Of a DNA stretch of 64,000 bases, positions 13,201 through 24,520 are shown piece by piece. The translations under genes and the position numbers were made by a program. Origin of the DNA: Branchiostoma lanceolatum (Eukaryota > Chordata > Leptocardii > Amphioxiformes > Branchiostomatidae). The notes beneath the pieces are model-generated. The model saw only the letters and a list, made by a program, of their open reading frames with translations, ran no database searches and was not told the origin of the DNA. The stretch lies in assembly GCF_035083965.1 (NCBI RefSeq), contig NC_089724.1:16610410-16674409 (forward strand), in the 5' to 3' direction. Position 1 is the stretch's first letter. The number at the start of each line of letters is the position of its first letter.

Positions 13201-16200
13201 ATGACTTGTGACCTAAAAACAATGTTTAGACAACGTGGAAGCCTTCATACATGTGCATCCTCCCCAGCGAATCATGTGGGTGAAGTTGCTGGTAACGTCA
13301 CGTCCACCTGCTGTTACACAGGACAGAAAATGGAATAAGGCATTAGTAAAGGGGTATGGGAACGTGCCATGTCCTGTGGGGAAAAGGCAGTTTGGACGTC
13401 CAGTATTACTGCAGGGATAGTCTGAATAGGTACATCCGGAAAGACATCCAGTGCTCCGACAGATATGCACTTGACTCTGAGCGAAAACTCAATTTTGGCC
13501 ATGTGGTAAATGGTTCCTTTACTAACTTTTGATATTATCCAGACCATTCCAACTCAGCATAATACTAGACTTGTTGTCGTGCCAAAAACCACTTGCAGTG
13601 TTGTATTGCAACAGGGCCATTGTATTTGTAACACCCTAACGATGGTAGACAATTAGTACAGACATGGGTATACCCTCGAGGCACGACTGAAATACACTCT
13701 TTTCAGACAGATTTTGTCCAGTCTTTTCTGATCATTGCAAATAGCTGTCAGAATGAAAGAAAAAGAAACGTTTTGGGCAAGGATGACTACATGTATAAGA
13801 GCAATGGTGTGTTTTTTAACATGAGACTGTAGTGAAGACTTGGATAAAAGATGCCCATTGAAAGAGTGATCTGAGGTCCTGTCTAGAGTGTAACGAGCAG
13901 AGAATACGCGCAGCAAGTTAAGTTATAGATCGCAGCATGAACAGTGCACACTGCAAATGGTTTTCAGCACAATTGGCATTTTAAACACTGGAAAATAGGC
14001 TGGCTTTCAGAAAAAAAAGCCTAAAGAAAGATCTATAAAAAAAACTTCTATTTTCTCAAAAAATTACTGCAAGTTATATATAGTTCTTGTGAAGAACAAC
14101 AAGTTGGCAGAATTTCAAGCACCTAGCTGTTTGTTTAGCAGCTTTTCTATGAAGGAGATTCCTGTTTTGCGTGTTGCCAAAAACTGAAACGAAGCCAGCC
14201 TGTTTGCAAGCAAGAGAACATAATCACAGCCACTGCCTACCAAGCCACTTGACAAAAGACTTCAGAAGGGCTACTGCGCCCTTCAGTTCATAGACGTAAG
14301 GGAAGAGTTCGTAGACGGCAGCTCTGTTGGGTGCGTTCAGCATACGGTTGACCATGTCCATCACACTTTGGCAGCTCTTGTCATACTTCTCTGATCTTTC
14401 GTGCCATTCTTTCACCTGCAAACAAGACAGAAAAAAGTCTAAAAATCCAATGCTGAAAACAAAAACTATGACACCAGGACACTTGACTAGCATTAGTGAA
14501 CAAAACAAAATACAAAAAAGGAGCAATCTTCCTTTCAGGAGGCTACTTACATCCTCAGCTGTTGACCTGAGCGTTCTCTTGCACTTGCTCACAATTCTGG
14601 AATTTGTCTTCAGCCAGATAAACTCTTCTATCAAGTGGACCCCAAATGGACCATGCTCAAACGGGAGATAGAAAAAGTCCACCAACATTGCCAAGTCGTC
14701 GTACGTTACAGGTTGTGCTGTGTAGAGGGGGTTTATCCTTGACTTGATTTCTTCTGTGTCGGTCTGCATTTCCAATGGATTAGATGGACTCATGTCCACC
14801 CCTTCATAGTCAATCTGCATCGTCTCGGTCTCGGGCACCTTTCCCTCTGTTGTGGTGCTTGTGCTAGGCTGTGCGTCGACAACTTTCTTTGCAACACCCC
14901 CTCCTTCTTGTTTACATGATGTACTTTCAGACAGTACGCTTGAAGGTGTAGAAGAGACTGCAGGTGAAGAGGAAATGTCCATAGGTTCGAGACCCTCCCC
15001 ATCCTCAGAGTCCTTGGATGTTGAACTGGCTGATGTGGAGTCGAAGGCAGAGTCTGTGGAAGGACTGGATGGAAGTTTTGGAATGTCTATGGGCTCCCCG
15101 GTCAGGGTATTGACTGGACACATCACGGGCTGGGTGCAGCTGCTAGTGGTTGTGGGCGTCATGGTGATACATGTGTTTACCGTTGTGACAGAGTCTGTTA
15201 TGACACTTACATTTCCACTCCTTTTTATCACGCCCATCCCACCGCTCTTAGGCGTTTTGATCTCCTCGAGCCAGTCCTTGAGTGCCAGTTTTAGTGCTGC
15301 GTTCCTGTCGTATAATCCTCCTTCAGATTTTGTAGTGGAGTCTTCTATGACGCCCTCTGTTTCCAGTTTGATGTCTGAGGTGACAGCACTGTTATCCCCA
15401 CCCTCTGCCTCCTTTTTGGTCACATCGACGGTGCTCTTGCTCCAAGTGGCTAGCGTGTGGAGGGCCATGAAGTTACTCTCAAACTCACAGTTTGGGTTGG
15501 TTAAGACCCCGTGCAAGTGTGGCATCAGTGCAGTGGAGCGGCCGTCGTATGGTCCCAAGAAGACGCGCTTGTGGTCATAGTCGTTGGCATGGATGTTGTC
15601 CCAGATGACTGGAGGCCTCTTGATTGTTTTGGTCACTTTCTGGATATGTTCAACACTGATGATCTTCGACACTACCCTTGGTCCTGCAGTAACAAAACAA
15701 ATGCTTCAAACTTCCATGCACATGGCCAAGCATATGTACAGGTACACTTATTACCTTCTTTTCCATAAGAGATACTAAAAGCAAAGAAAGTTGAACTACC
15801 AGCTCACCTGTCCATAGGACATCTATGTCGGGGAGAAGCTTGGAGCCAACTGTAGTGAGGTACTGTGAGGTCTCAATATCTGGCACTGCTCTGGACTCAC
15901 AATATTCTATGAGACAAAACAATACACAGAATGTTTGAGTTATAATATAAGCTTTGAAAGGGAGAACGGAACAAAGTAAATGTGAAAACAATCATCTTTT
16001 TTTTAATACATCACTGACTGTCAATGCACTGAAACGTACCTGTTGGACAGAAGAGGAATGTGGGCTGTCCGAGGTGCTGGTACACTTCGTTGGTGACAGA
16101 AACTTGTGCATGAGCGAAGGACTGGAACACTTCCTTGTCAGCAATGCACATGTCTGTCTCAATGTCATCGAAAAGCAGCGCAAAGGCCTTGCATCCAAAA

Positions 16201-18127
16201 TGGCTGACCTATAAACAACAGACAAGATGATATCTTTAAACATATGAAATCAACTAAACACAAACAGTAAAGAAGCTGTTTTTTTGTAGACACAATACAA
16301 ATATCAAGAAAAAGAGTCCTTACCTGTTCTAGTTTCCTCTTGAGAAATGTAACATCTTTTGCACTGGAGAAGGTAATGTCCAGACCAGGTGAAAGTGCGT
16401 AAACAAAAGTGACACTGCTTTCACTGGCCTCTGCTATCAGACTTGTAAGGTGTTCTGTTGACATAAAAGAGAGACTGAGGGCTATAACTTTAACTAAGTT
16501 TAAGCCTTGGTAATTCATATCAAATTCTACTTCTTAAAATCATACAGCCAGGCTAACATAATACATACTTCTTCAAAATATGGTGATCAAAACGTTCGGA
16601 AAGAAATAACTCTCCTCCTGAATTTTACCTCCGAAGAGAAGTAAACCCCGCAAGAGAAAAAAAAAAAGATACCTGCTTCCTCAACCGAGTAAAGATCTCG
16701 CCAATAGGCTCTGTGTTTGTAGTCGTCCTTGGGTGCATACAGGTATGTGTTCAGTCCCATCTTGTTCATCCTGACAAGGAAAAACAACAAAATGTATCAA
16801 GCAATTTCCTTGAAATACTAACTGAACATTCCAAAATCATCCACAAACTATGATAGTGTAACTCATTTATAGTAATCGATAATTTGTAGTTCTAATTGAT
16901 GATTAGCATTGCAGTATTGTTATTCAATAGTTGTTACCATTGCAATGTTACCTTCTACAATTGTGGAGCAGTTAAGTTCATTCATTTGTCACAAATTCAA
17001 CACATTATCGACAGAAAATATTCCAGGTTAGGTACAAAAGAAAGACATGTGATACAGATACCCACCTTCTGAACAGCTCTCGTCTCTGATCTGTGGTCCA
17101 TGGCTTTCCATAAAACCCTGCAATGATAAATCACAACAAAAACTATTGATACATGAAAACTTAATGTCTGGAATGCATAGATTTCCTTGATTAAAAGGTA
17201 AATATAAATAGCATGTGAACAATTTTTCTTGATGGACTCCGGGATGCAACACCTATATGATGTCTTTTACTAACAGAGCAGAGGCATAAGCATTGATCTC
17301 CTGACCTTATTTAGTTATTAATGATGTGACCCAATTTATTGATGTGACTCCTAAAGATCACAATGCAGGCTGTATCATGTGGATAGGGTCAGGACGAACA
17401 TAATCAAGAATACACCAAAAGCCAGGCAGATTGTGACACCAGTTTAGTATACCAAAGAGTTCAGGTTTTGAGGACACACCACCATTATTTATTGCACTAC
17501 CTGTTCCGGATAGATTGCTGTTTATCACAGTACTTCTGTCAAAAATTGACAACAACGTTTTTGGTAAAGCTCGATGATTTCAAGAGATATCAATTATTCA
17601 TCATTTCATAAATAGGTCACCCGTCACATATGCACTTACATAATTAGTTTGTGTACTGTTAACATTTTTGGAATGTTCAATTTTTTAATACGATGTATCA
17701 GTCAATGGTGAAAAAAACGCTGTACAATAGATGGAGAACAACGTAGCATGCACCCTAGAGGAAACATTGCTGACAACCGCGTATATTTGCTGCCCATTAG
17801 CCTTAGGCCCAGGCGAGCAGACACGATTTGCATAGACGTCAACTCGACAAGATGGATGAGACACAATATGGCGGAAAAGGGCCTACTTGGACCCCAGATT
17901 CCGAAGCTTACACTCAAAATTCTGAGCAGAAACGTCAAAAATATATCATTTACTCGTATATAATACATAGAGGCTGTCTTTTTTGTGAAATGTATCCGAA
18001 CGTTTCACTTATTCTGAGGAAACATGGACGCGTTTTCCTGAAAATATTCTCCAGATTTTCACGTACCTTCCACAACACCCCTGAGAAAGCGGTTGCTGCA
18101 AACAACGTTCCCGTTGACGTTCGCCAT
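7288..18127 (-). CDS. OGA: Protein O-GlcNAcase (OGA, MGEA5)
   Basis: OGA removes O-linked GlcNAc from Ser/Thr of nuclear and cytosolic proteins (GH84 family). Fourteen exons: 18127-18067, 17117-17066, 16770-16673, 16454-16324, 16208-16040, 15906-15808, 15683-14551, 14415-14241, 11635-11550, 10454-10350, 9948-9857, 8846-8651, 7818-7653, 7424-7288. The total of 2700 nt gives 899 aa (human about 916, from memory). The GH84 domain starts with [13 protein letters not shown]. The catalytic Asp pair is D128-D129 in [10 protein letters not shown], and [18 protein letters not shown] closes the domain. Exon 7 also encodes a Ser/Thr/acidic disordered insert (about residues 340-500). The helical stalk resumes at [12 protein letters not shown]. 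The C-terminal acetyltransferase-like domain (from about residue 670) contains [22 protein letters not shown] and ends VLILGRSF. Exon 9 was placed by the polypyrimidine tract before 11635 and by phase. Confidence 0.96.
7853..8312. mobile_element. TTAA-flanked MITE in an OGA intron
   Basis: TTAA at 7853-7856 and 8309-8312 brackets a 460-bp element. Its ends are inverted: AGGAGCATTCCACTCCA on the left, and the complement of GGAGTGGAATGCTTCT on the right. TTAA duplication suggests a piggyBac-like origin, though the termini are not canonical. No transposase is present. Confidence 0.75.
8874..8989. repeat. Near-perfect long hairpin (50-bp arms, 16-nt loop)
   Basis: The arm 8874-8923 is inverted at 8940-8989. 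The core ggttggccct and tgccttgccac blocks pair exactly; about 10 mismatches lie in the rest. The loop is 8924-8939. It sits in an OGA intron just outside exon 12. It may be a tiny palindromic MITE or the source of a stem-loop RNA. Confidence 0.8.
9329..9845. mobile_element. hAT-like MITE (CAGSSCTCCWGACTAA ends) beside OGA exon 11
   Basis: The left end reads cagccctcctgactaa and the complement of the right end reads cagggctccagactaa. Both are flanked by GCACT (9324-9328, 9846-9850). The interior repeats variants of 'aggagca..gtgctcc' and 'gtgccc'. CAG-starting termini suggest the hAT group, but only a 5-bp flanking repeat is clear. The right end lies 11 bp from the splice donor of OGA exon 11 (exon end 9857). 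Confidence 0.65.
11158..11262 (+). repeat. Dispersed repeat (family B) in OGA intron
   Basis: It contains cagttactcaagcaactgg followed by ataaaat and later agaactggagaacc. Both blocks recur at 279-335, and the first recurs, inverted on itself, at 43424-43507. Confidence 0.65.
11636..14240. other. OGA intron between exons 8 and 9, no gene seen
   Basis: This 2.6-kb intron holds an open frame of 182 codons at 12148-12696 (+) that has no recognisable domain. I saw no conserved exon, RNA gene or clear transposon. Confidence 0.5.
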
Positions 18128-20107
18128 TGGTGGCATCTCTACGATGTCTTCACCGTAGTTGCCTCCACACTGCAATTTCTTAGAGGTTTTTCTAAATGTA
18201 CACCGTTAAATAGACCGTAGAAACTAGGATTTGCCTGTTATTTCCACTAAAAAGGCTCCAGGTTTTCTCACGTCTGCACCACTCTGTCGGTGGGCGGGCG
18301 GTTTGAGCCAGTTTACGCTAGTCATGTGAGACATGTCAGACAGACAGGTAGTAACAAAGGGACTTAGTCATGATAACTACGTTCAAATGACCATGTTGAA
18401 GACAAAATAAAATTTTATTGGCATTATGTGCATATTCATTCTTTTGTTATTAACTAGTTTACTCAAATTGTCGAATAAATAGCATATGCTTTCACATTGT
18501 CATTCTGTCACACCCCTACATTATATAGTGGTATATTCTAGTTGCCAATCAGGGTCTGACGGAATATGGACTGACCAACCAGACGTAATTTGATGGAGGA
18601 AGTTGGCTCCTGAATACCTTTGTAACAGCACTGCTGATTGGTAGAAGGACGTATGTAAACAAATATACAATATCAGCAGTAAGGCGGATTTGGGGTCTAA
18701 CCCGAAGAACTGTCGTTTGTTTAATATCTGTAGAATGTTAACCGTACTATTACAGTGTCCTGTCACGATCTACTGAAAATCAAGTTCAGGTTGTGTTTTC
18801 CTTGGTTTTCCTTCTCGGTTCTGCTTGCAATGCTCACAGTATTATTGACCTTTGCACGATTTGCTGAGGTTTCATTATGGTTCCCTCATATGATATTGAA
18901 TCATATTCCAAAATTATGTCCAAAGGATGGCTGCACTTTCCAAGTGTGTAGCATAAAGCTTGAATACAGTATTGACATATGTGTCTATCTGTGCCTGGGT
19001 CAAGTCTGTGTGTAATATAACTTTTACTCATCAAGTCCAAATGCCAGAAATATTAACATGTTTACGTTAGGTAAGAAGCATGTTTCATGTTAGTCTGTAT
19101 TATAATATTATGGTGCTGAATATATCATTGTAATCATTACAATGCAAACAAGCATGCGAATGTTGTGCGCAGACATAAGATGATATAAGATGATCAGATT
19201 ATTAACAAGCAACGAGGTTAAAAAGTAGATTTATCATTTATGATTTTTTTTAACCTCCTTGGTTACAGCTAGTCTGTATAATGCAAACTCCAGCTGTCCG
19301 GGGATTTCTGTCCCCTCGGTTACAGGGCGGTAAGCCGTTACAGGAGCTTGATTGAGTTCAGGCTAGGTTACAGCTAAGCTAAACTTACTAACACAAGGTT
19401 TATGATTTTAAACGTCCATGCTATTACTATCTCAGCTTTCCAGTAAGTATCAAAGATCTCCATTACTGATTTTAAGGCAGGCTATTTCAAAGTTGTTGAC
19501 TGAAATTTAAAAAAAAATTCTACATTTGTAATTTTTATGGATCAGTCTAAGGGGATCTGCATGTTTGTTTTTTAAGTGACACAATATCAATAAGCAGGTT
19601 CACGGTTCCAACTGTACATGTGCAGTGTGATGTATTGTGGGTTAATATAACAAAGTTGAAGGCCCCTGAGACTTGAAGTCAAAGTATGGCGATACTTTAC
19701 TCACTCGGTGGTTTTATTCGGTGGTTCTAGCACATGGCCAGGCGTTATGACACCATATACACCGAGGAAGAGGCGGGTCATTAATGTTATTATCATATAG
19801 CCTGTCCAAAGCCATGTAAGACTTAGAGTAGACAATTCCTGTATGACGCATATACTCTTATACTATCAAGAATGCATTTCAGAATTTGGTCAGTGTCATG
19901 GAGAGACAATTTCAATGTCACTGCCAGGTAGGACAACTGTTCATTCATTTTCAAAGCAGAAGTCTGTAATTACCACAAAAAGAAAAAGAAGTCTGTGATA
20001 GCATCTGTTTTTCAGATTACAAACATCAGGTCAGATTCCAATGCTGTTGTTATTTTTAGGTTACCCTTCCATGCCCATAAGTTCATAGTTAAACGACCTG
20101 TGACATT
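18128..20107. promoter_or_regulatory. Divergent intergenic region between OGA and the APRT-like gene
   Basis: The two genes point away from each other, so both promoters should lie in these 2 kb. No TATA box is convincingly placed. It also contains an inverted family A repeat at 19597-19690. Non-coding first exons of the APRT-like gene cannot be excluded. Confidence 0.45.
19597..19690 (-). repeat. Dispersed repeat (family A), inverted copy 3
   Basis: The reverse complement matches 2864-2962, including caggggccttcaactttg and cactgcacatg. Confidence 0.65.
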
Positions 20108-22445
20108 ATGGCGGAGGACAAGAGAGAGCCTGGATGGTACCTGGCCCTGATGGCCCCAAACACAAAAGGACCAGACTTCTGCTGGTTGGACCCCACTGCC
20201 ATGTACAGGAATGCTGAGGTGATGAATCATGCATACCTGACGGAAACAAGATAATGTTTTTGTTTGTTTGTGGGTTTGTGAACAGTATAACTGACTAAAA
20301 GGTATTGAATAGATGTTTATGACACAGTGTGTTAGTGGTATGTAGTTTGGGATTGATGAAGTACATGTACAAAGGATGATTAGCTATAGACTTCGGTCAC
20401 CTAGTGGCTTGATTAGCTATAGACTTTGGTCACCTAGTGGCTTTCTTATGCACTGCAGCAGAATCTCTTCCACAGAGTTGATCGTTGGGATGAGTGGTCA
20501 GGAGCTTCTGGCTAAACTTACATTTCTTTATGTGAGAAATTGTAAGCATGCCTTGGTATTGTTGGATAATTGCTAATATTTTGGCACTTGTGCAAATCAT
20601 TGACTAATTTGCATAATTTAACTATTGCTGAGTATCAGAATCCAGATGATTTGCCCTTTCTTTGTTCATGATATGGAAGTGAAATGTAAAGTTGGAGATG
20701 AAATATGAATATGTTTTTCAAGCAATTTTAAAGGCACTCAGAGCATTTTATGAGGCTTGAAAACTGGAAATATTCTAGTTACTGTAATCTTTATGAAATT
20801 GACATTTAATGCCACTGTTTACCACATTTGCGTGCGGATTTCTTATCAAAAGTGCTCAAAAGCGGCACAAAAAATAAGCTACATGGTGATATTTTAGTTT
20901 CACGCGCCTAGTGTAAATAGAACGATACCATAGCCTCACCCACCTCCGTCAAAACGTAGAAATGCAAAATTAAAACATAAAAATGCAAATATTTGACGGA
21001 CATGCAGTCACTCTCTCATTGGTCGAACCGCTAATTGTGATGGACACTCAGGACCAGTCTATTAGGGCTTTGATTTTCTATCAGTTCTCACCACACAACG
21101 ACATTGTATCTTTGCTCCTTTAATGTCGATATGAAATGGTATAGTGTTATTGAAACCTACTATGAGTAGGAATGACTAGAAATTGGAGTTCTTTTATTCA
21201 AGTTTCAAGCCTCATAAAATGCTCTGGATGCCTTTAACATATCATATCTAAAACCAGATGATATACATGTATTCTTATCATGCAGGCTTTCCACCAATGT
21301 GTAGCAGACCTCACAAAGGACTTCCAGCCAGATGAAGTAGACCTGGTCGCTGGGATAGATGCTACAGGTTTTATCCTTGGTACGATGCTGCATTGTATTG
21401 TTATCTTTTATTTCATTCTTCATCGCTGTGTTAACAAATGGGTCTCTCAACAAATTTTAATGACTGTAGTTTTGATGTGTATTAACAGGTGGTGCTATAG
21501 CTTGCCACTTGAAAAAGGGATTTCTTGCTATTCGTAAGTATGGCAATCTGTGTGTCGAGGTGGATGATGTCAGATTCAAGGACTACTCCAAGAAGGAAAA
21601 ACGTCTGGAAATTCGGAAGGATGCCTTCAAGCCAGGTAAGGTATATTGAAAGAGCTTTTGATTCAAGTTTCAGTTGATGCTGGCTTGTTTGTTGGTTTGT
21701 GGAAAGCTGTTTTTTTCTAATACTCCTAAGATTGATTGAGTCAAGAAACATCATTTTCTTCTCTTTTAGGTACAAAGGTGCTGATTGTGGACCAGTGGGT
21801 GGAGACTGGAGGTAGCATGGCTGCTGCAGTGGAGTTGGTTGAGAGACAACAGGGCATAGTGGCAGGTACCACTTGTCAAGAACATACACTCATGTGTATG
21901 ATGATTGCAGTCTTGCTACATTACCAATCTGCACCTGGTGTTAAACTAAACTGTGTTTAATTGGTTTTTCTCTTAGAGATCCTCAAATTGTCTTTTTAGC
22001 TTTATGTATTGTCACAAAATTAAAGAAAAAATATGTTTACTTTTTACTTATTCACAAAGCTTGACTTGACTGGGAAAGAGGACAAAACATTTGTCTTTTC
22101 TGTTTCTTCTTCCTTTTCATCCCAACTTCAACACATTTTGAAACTACACTGCTATTTCCCTCCAGAAACAGAGAAAAGTGCACACATGTACAATAGCTTG
22201 CTGGAATAGGAGGATGATTGTGACCAATGCATTCCCAAGGAGGAATCCTACATGTGATAGTACCTACTAGTATTCTGTCTTCCTCTGTTGTTGTAGGAAT
22301 TGCCTGTGTCTGTATTGAAGAGTCAGAAGGAGGGAAGAGACTTATGGAGAAGTACAAGTGTGTGTCTTCTGTAACTTCCAGAGAAATCCAAGATCAACTC
22401 AATGCCCAGGATCTGGAAAGCTTCAAGACATACAAACCCTTGTAA
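20108..22445 (+). CDS. APRT-like phosphoribosyltransferase with altered PRPP motif
   Basis: Five exons: 20108-20218, 21286-21379, 21489-21635, 21770-21865, 22297-22445. They total 597 nt, or 198 aa. The fold signature is type I phosphoribosyltransferase, closest to adenine phosphoribosyltransferase: VAGIDATGFILG resembles the APRT block AGIDARGFIFG. The PRPP-binding motif is VLIVDQWVETGG (about residues 120-132). Canonical members carry two acidic residues (VDD..ATGG); here the second is Gln (D125-Q126) and Glu129 replaces the usual Ala. The N-terminal APRT segment for dimer and adenine contacts is not recognisable; the protein starts MAEDKREPGWYLALM. Substrate is therefore uncertain. The start is the first ATG of an exon ending at a good GT donor, preceded by an in-frame stop. 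Exon phases are consistent. A decayed copy of exon 4 lies at 24031. Confidence 0.85.
20378..20443 (+). repeat. Two-copy 33-bp tandem repeat
   Basis: Units 20378-20410 and 20411-20443 differ by one base (cttcgg versus ctttgg). It lies in intron 1 of the APRT-like gene, away from splice sites. Confidence 0.85.
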
Positions 22446-23240
22446 TATGGGGAAAAGCTTGATATTCATAGGTTGTTGTGTACTATTGCATACTGCAATG
22501 ATACACTTAGAAGTTGAAGCTTTTTGCTTGAATTAAAGATGAAAAATACGACTTCAGCGGATCTCTTATGAAATGTTGTTATACATATCAATGCATTTTT
22601 CAGGTCACGTCCAAAAATGTTGAGTGGAGCTCACCAAATAAGGTGCTTTTTGTTGCACAAAGTAATGGCTAGATATGGACAAATTCTTGTTAAATACTTT
22701 TTTTAACAATTTCTTTTTAACAATGCAACTGAATGGTAGTCTGTAACAGGAAAAAAGTAGGCTGTATGGGTGAGGTGTTAGTGGAAGAGTACGACTTGTA
22801 ATATCATCGTAATTAAAGTTTGCTTTTATGACCAAATTATCATCAACAACAAGTTTTGCATCTGCATAGTAACTCTCTTTTCTTAGTGTATCATTTTACT
22901 AAGGATTCAGAACGAAAAAGTTAGTTTTCATTAGAGCTATATGCATCCATTTTAGGAGGAACTAATATTGTTGCAAGCTACATCATGTTGCAAGTGCCTC
23001 AAGTTTTGTGCTACATCTGAAGTTGCCCAGACATGTTCAGGAAAAATAGATCAGACAAGTTACATTAACTGTATCAATCCGTTATTCTCACCAAAAAATC
23101 TTCCAGGCTGCTCTCATGAATCCTTTTGAACACTTGGTGCTCTTCTAGGGTTGTCTTTTTACAGCATATATTGCATCATTTTCACTGTGTATATGCATGT
23201 ATTAAAGGGCTCTGCACTTCTTCATTGCATGGCACTTTCG

Positions 23241-23750
23241 AAACGTAACGGGGGGTGCCCAAACATATGACGTTTTTTTACGCGCTCGAACTCACGGCGC
23301 TCCATTGCTGGTTGCCAGAGAATGGTCATATTTTAATGAATGAATTTTGAACACATTCATCTAAAGAACATACATGGACAAGAAATGTATTCGTACTGTT
23401 CATGGGCCCTTCACGCTCCGCGTTACAAGCGGCAAACGCTGTGAGACGTTTTCTCGAATGTACCTTCTGATTTAGTGCTAGGCCAGATAGTGTGCCTAAC
23501 TTATTACGCTTTGGTAATTTTGCTCTCTTCGGAAGTTGGTGATGAAGTTAGGGAAATGTAAATAAGGCTTAAGGTCTGCTATATTCTAGCTTTCTTTTGA
23601 CAATTATGTGCATGGACTTGGTTTATATACCTTCCATATGAGCATAGTCAGTGGACACAAACACGGCCTACTTATGCATAATAAGATCACTAAAAAATCC
23701 GTCACATGTTAGGGCGCGTCATAAGTTAGGGCAACCCCCGTTACATGACA
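23241..23750. mobile_element. Putative non-autonomous DNA transposon (GTAACGGGGG ends)
   Basis: The left end at 23241 reads acgtaacggggggtgccc and continues catatgacg. The complement of the right end reads gtaacgggggttgcccta and continues cttatgacg, a terminal inverted repeat of about 28 bp. The interior has no open transposase frame. It lies downstream of the APRT-like gene. Confidence 0.65.
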
Positions 23751-24030
23751 TGCCAAGTTTACCCAACATATGTGATGCTGGAAATACAGTATATACTGTT
23801 ACTGTTACTTCATTGTTTGTCTTCTTTCTTCTCTTTCTAAATTTAGTATGGGGGAATTGATCTTAGGGACTGTACAAAATGTAGCATGGGGGGGAGAGCT
23901 TTTTTGGCTCTGGGGAGGGGCAATGCCCTAGGAGAAAAATTTTGGCTTGGTGGGGAGGGCTATGGAAAATTTGTCTCCTTCAGAACTTTCAACCATGTTT
24001 TCAGATGTCTAAAAATTAACTTTGACTGAT

Positions 24031-24172
24031 AGAGACTGGAGGTAGCATGGCTGCTGCAGTTAAGAGTTGGTTGAAGGACAACAGGGCAGTGGCAGGTACG
24101 GGTAACAATAATAATCTAAAAGTTTAATCAAGGACCTCCTATGATAATTGTGCTCTTGGTACACTATATACA

Positions 24173-24206
<34 letters not shown>

Positions 24207-24520
24207 CTGCACAAAGTGTGAAAATGTGATTTTAATCTCTCAAAGATACACAAATCTTGTTTTGCATTTTGTGTATCAACAAGAAATATGTGTTCATTTT
24301 TCATTAAGAAAAACACAGCTTGACTGTGGAAAAAGAGGACAAAACACCTAATATCATAGACTGGAAAAGGCAATCAATTCTTGCAGTTTTCCACAGATGT
24401 GCTGAGGAAGGTTCTCAGATACTTGGTCCTCTTGTAGGGTTGTCTTTTAGCAGCATTGCATCTATTGGCTCGTCACAGCTTCATTGCATGATAGCTACCA
24501 AATGTAACCCCCATTAACAA
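24031..24520 (+). pseudogene. Decayed partial copy of the APRT-like gene (exon 4 onward)
   Basis: Bases 24031-24098 repeat the end of APRT-like exon 4 with its donor: agactggaggtagcatggct, then caacagggcagtggcaggta. Two inserted bases shift the frame. The following sequence tracks the parent intron (gcttgact, aagaggacaaaacac near 22080 and 24340) and its 3' flank (tagggttgtctttt near 23150 and 24435). Exon 5 is missing. The copy is too short and broken to be functional. Confidence 0.75.
24174..24203. repeat. (AT)n microsatellite
   Basis: An uninterrupted run of about 14 AT units inside the duplicated APRT-like fragment. Confidence 0.9.

Noticed and set aside
14852-15580. 242-codon open frame on the plus strand
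   Set aside because: It is exactly antisense to the low-complexity coding part of OGA exon 7 and has no domain of its own.
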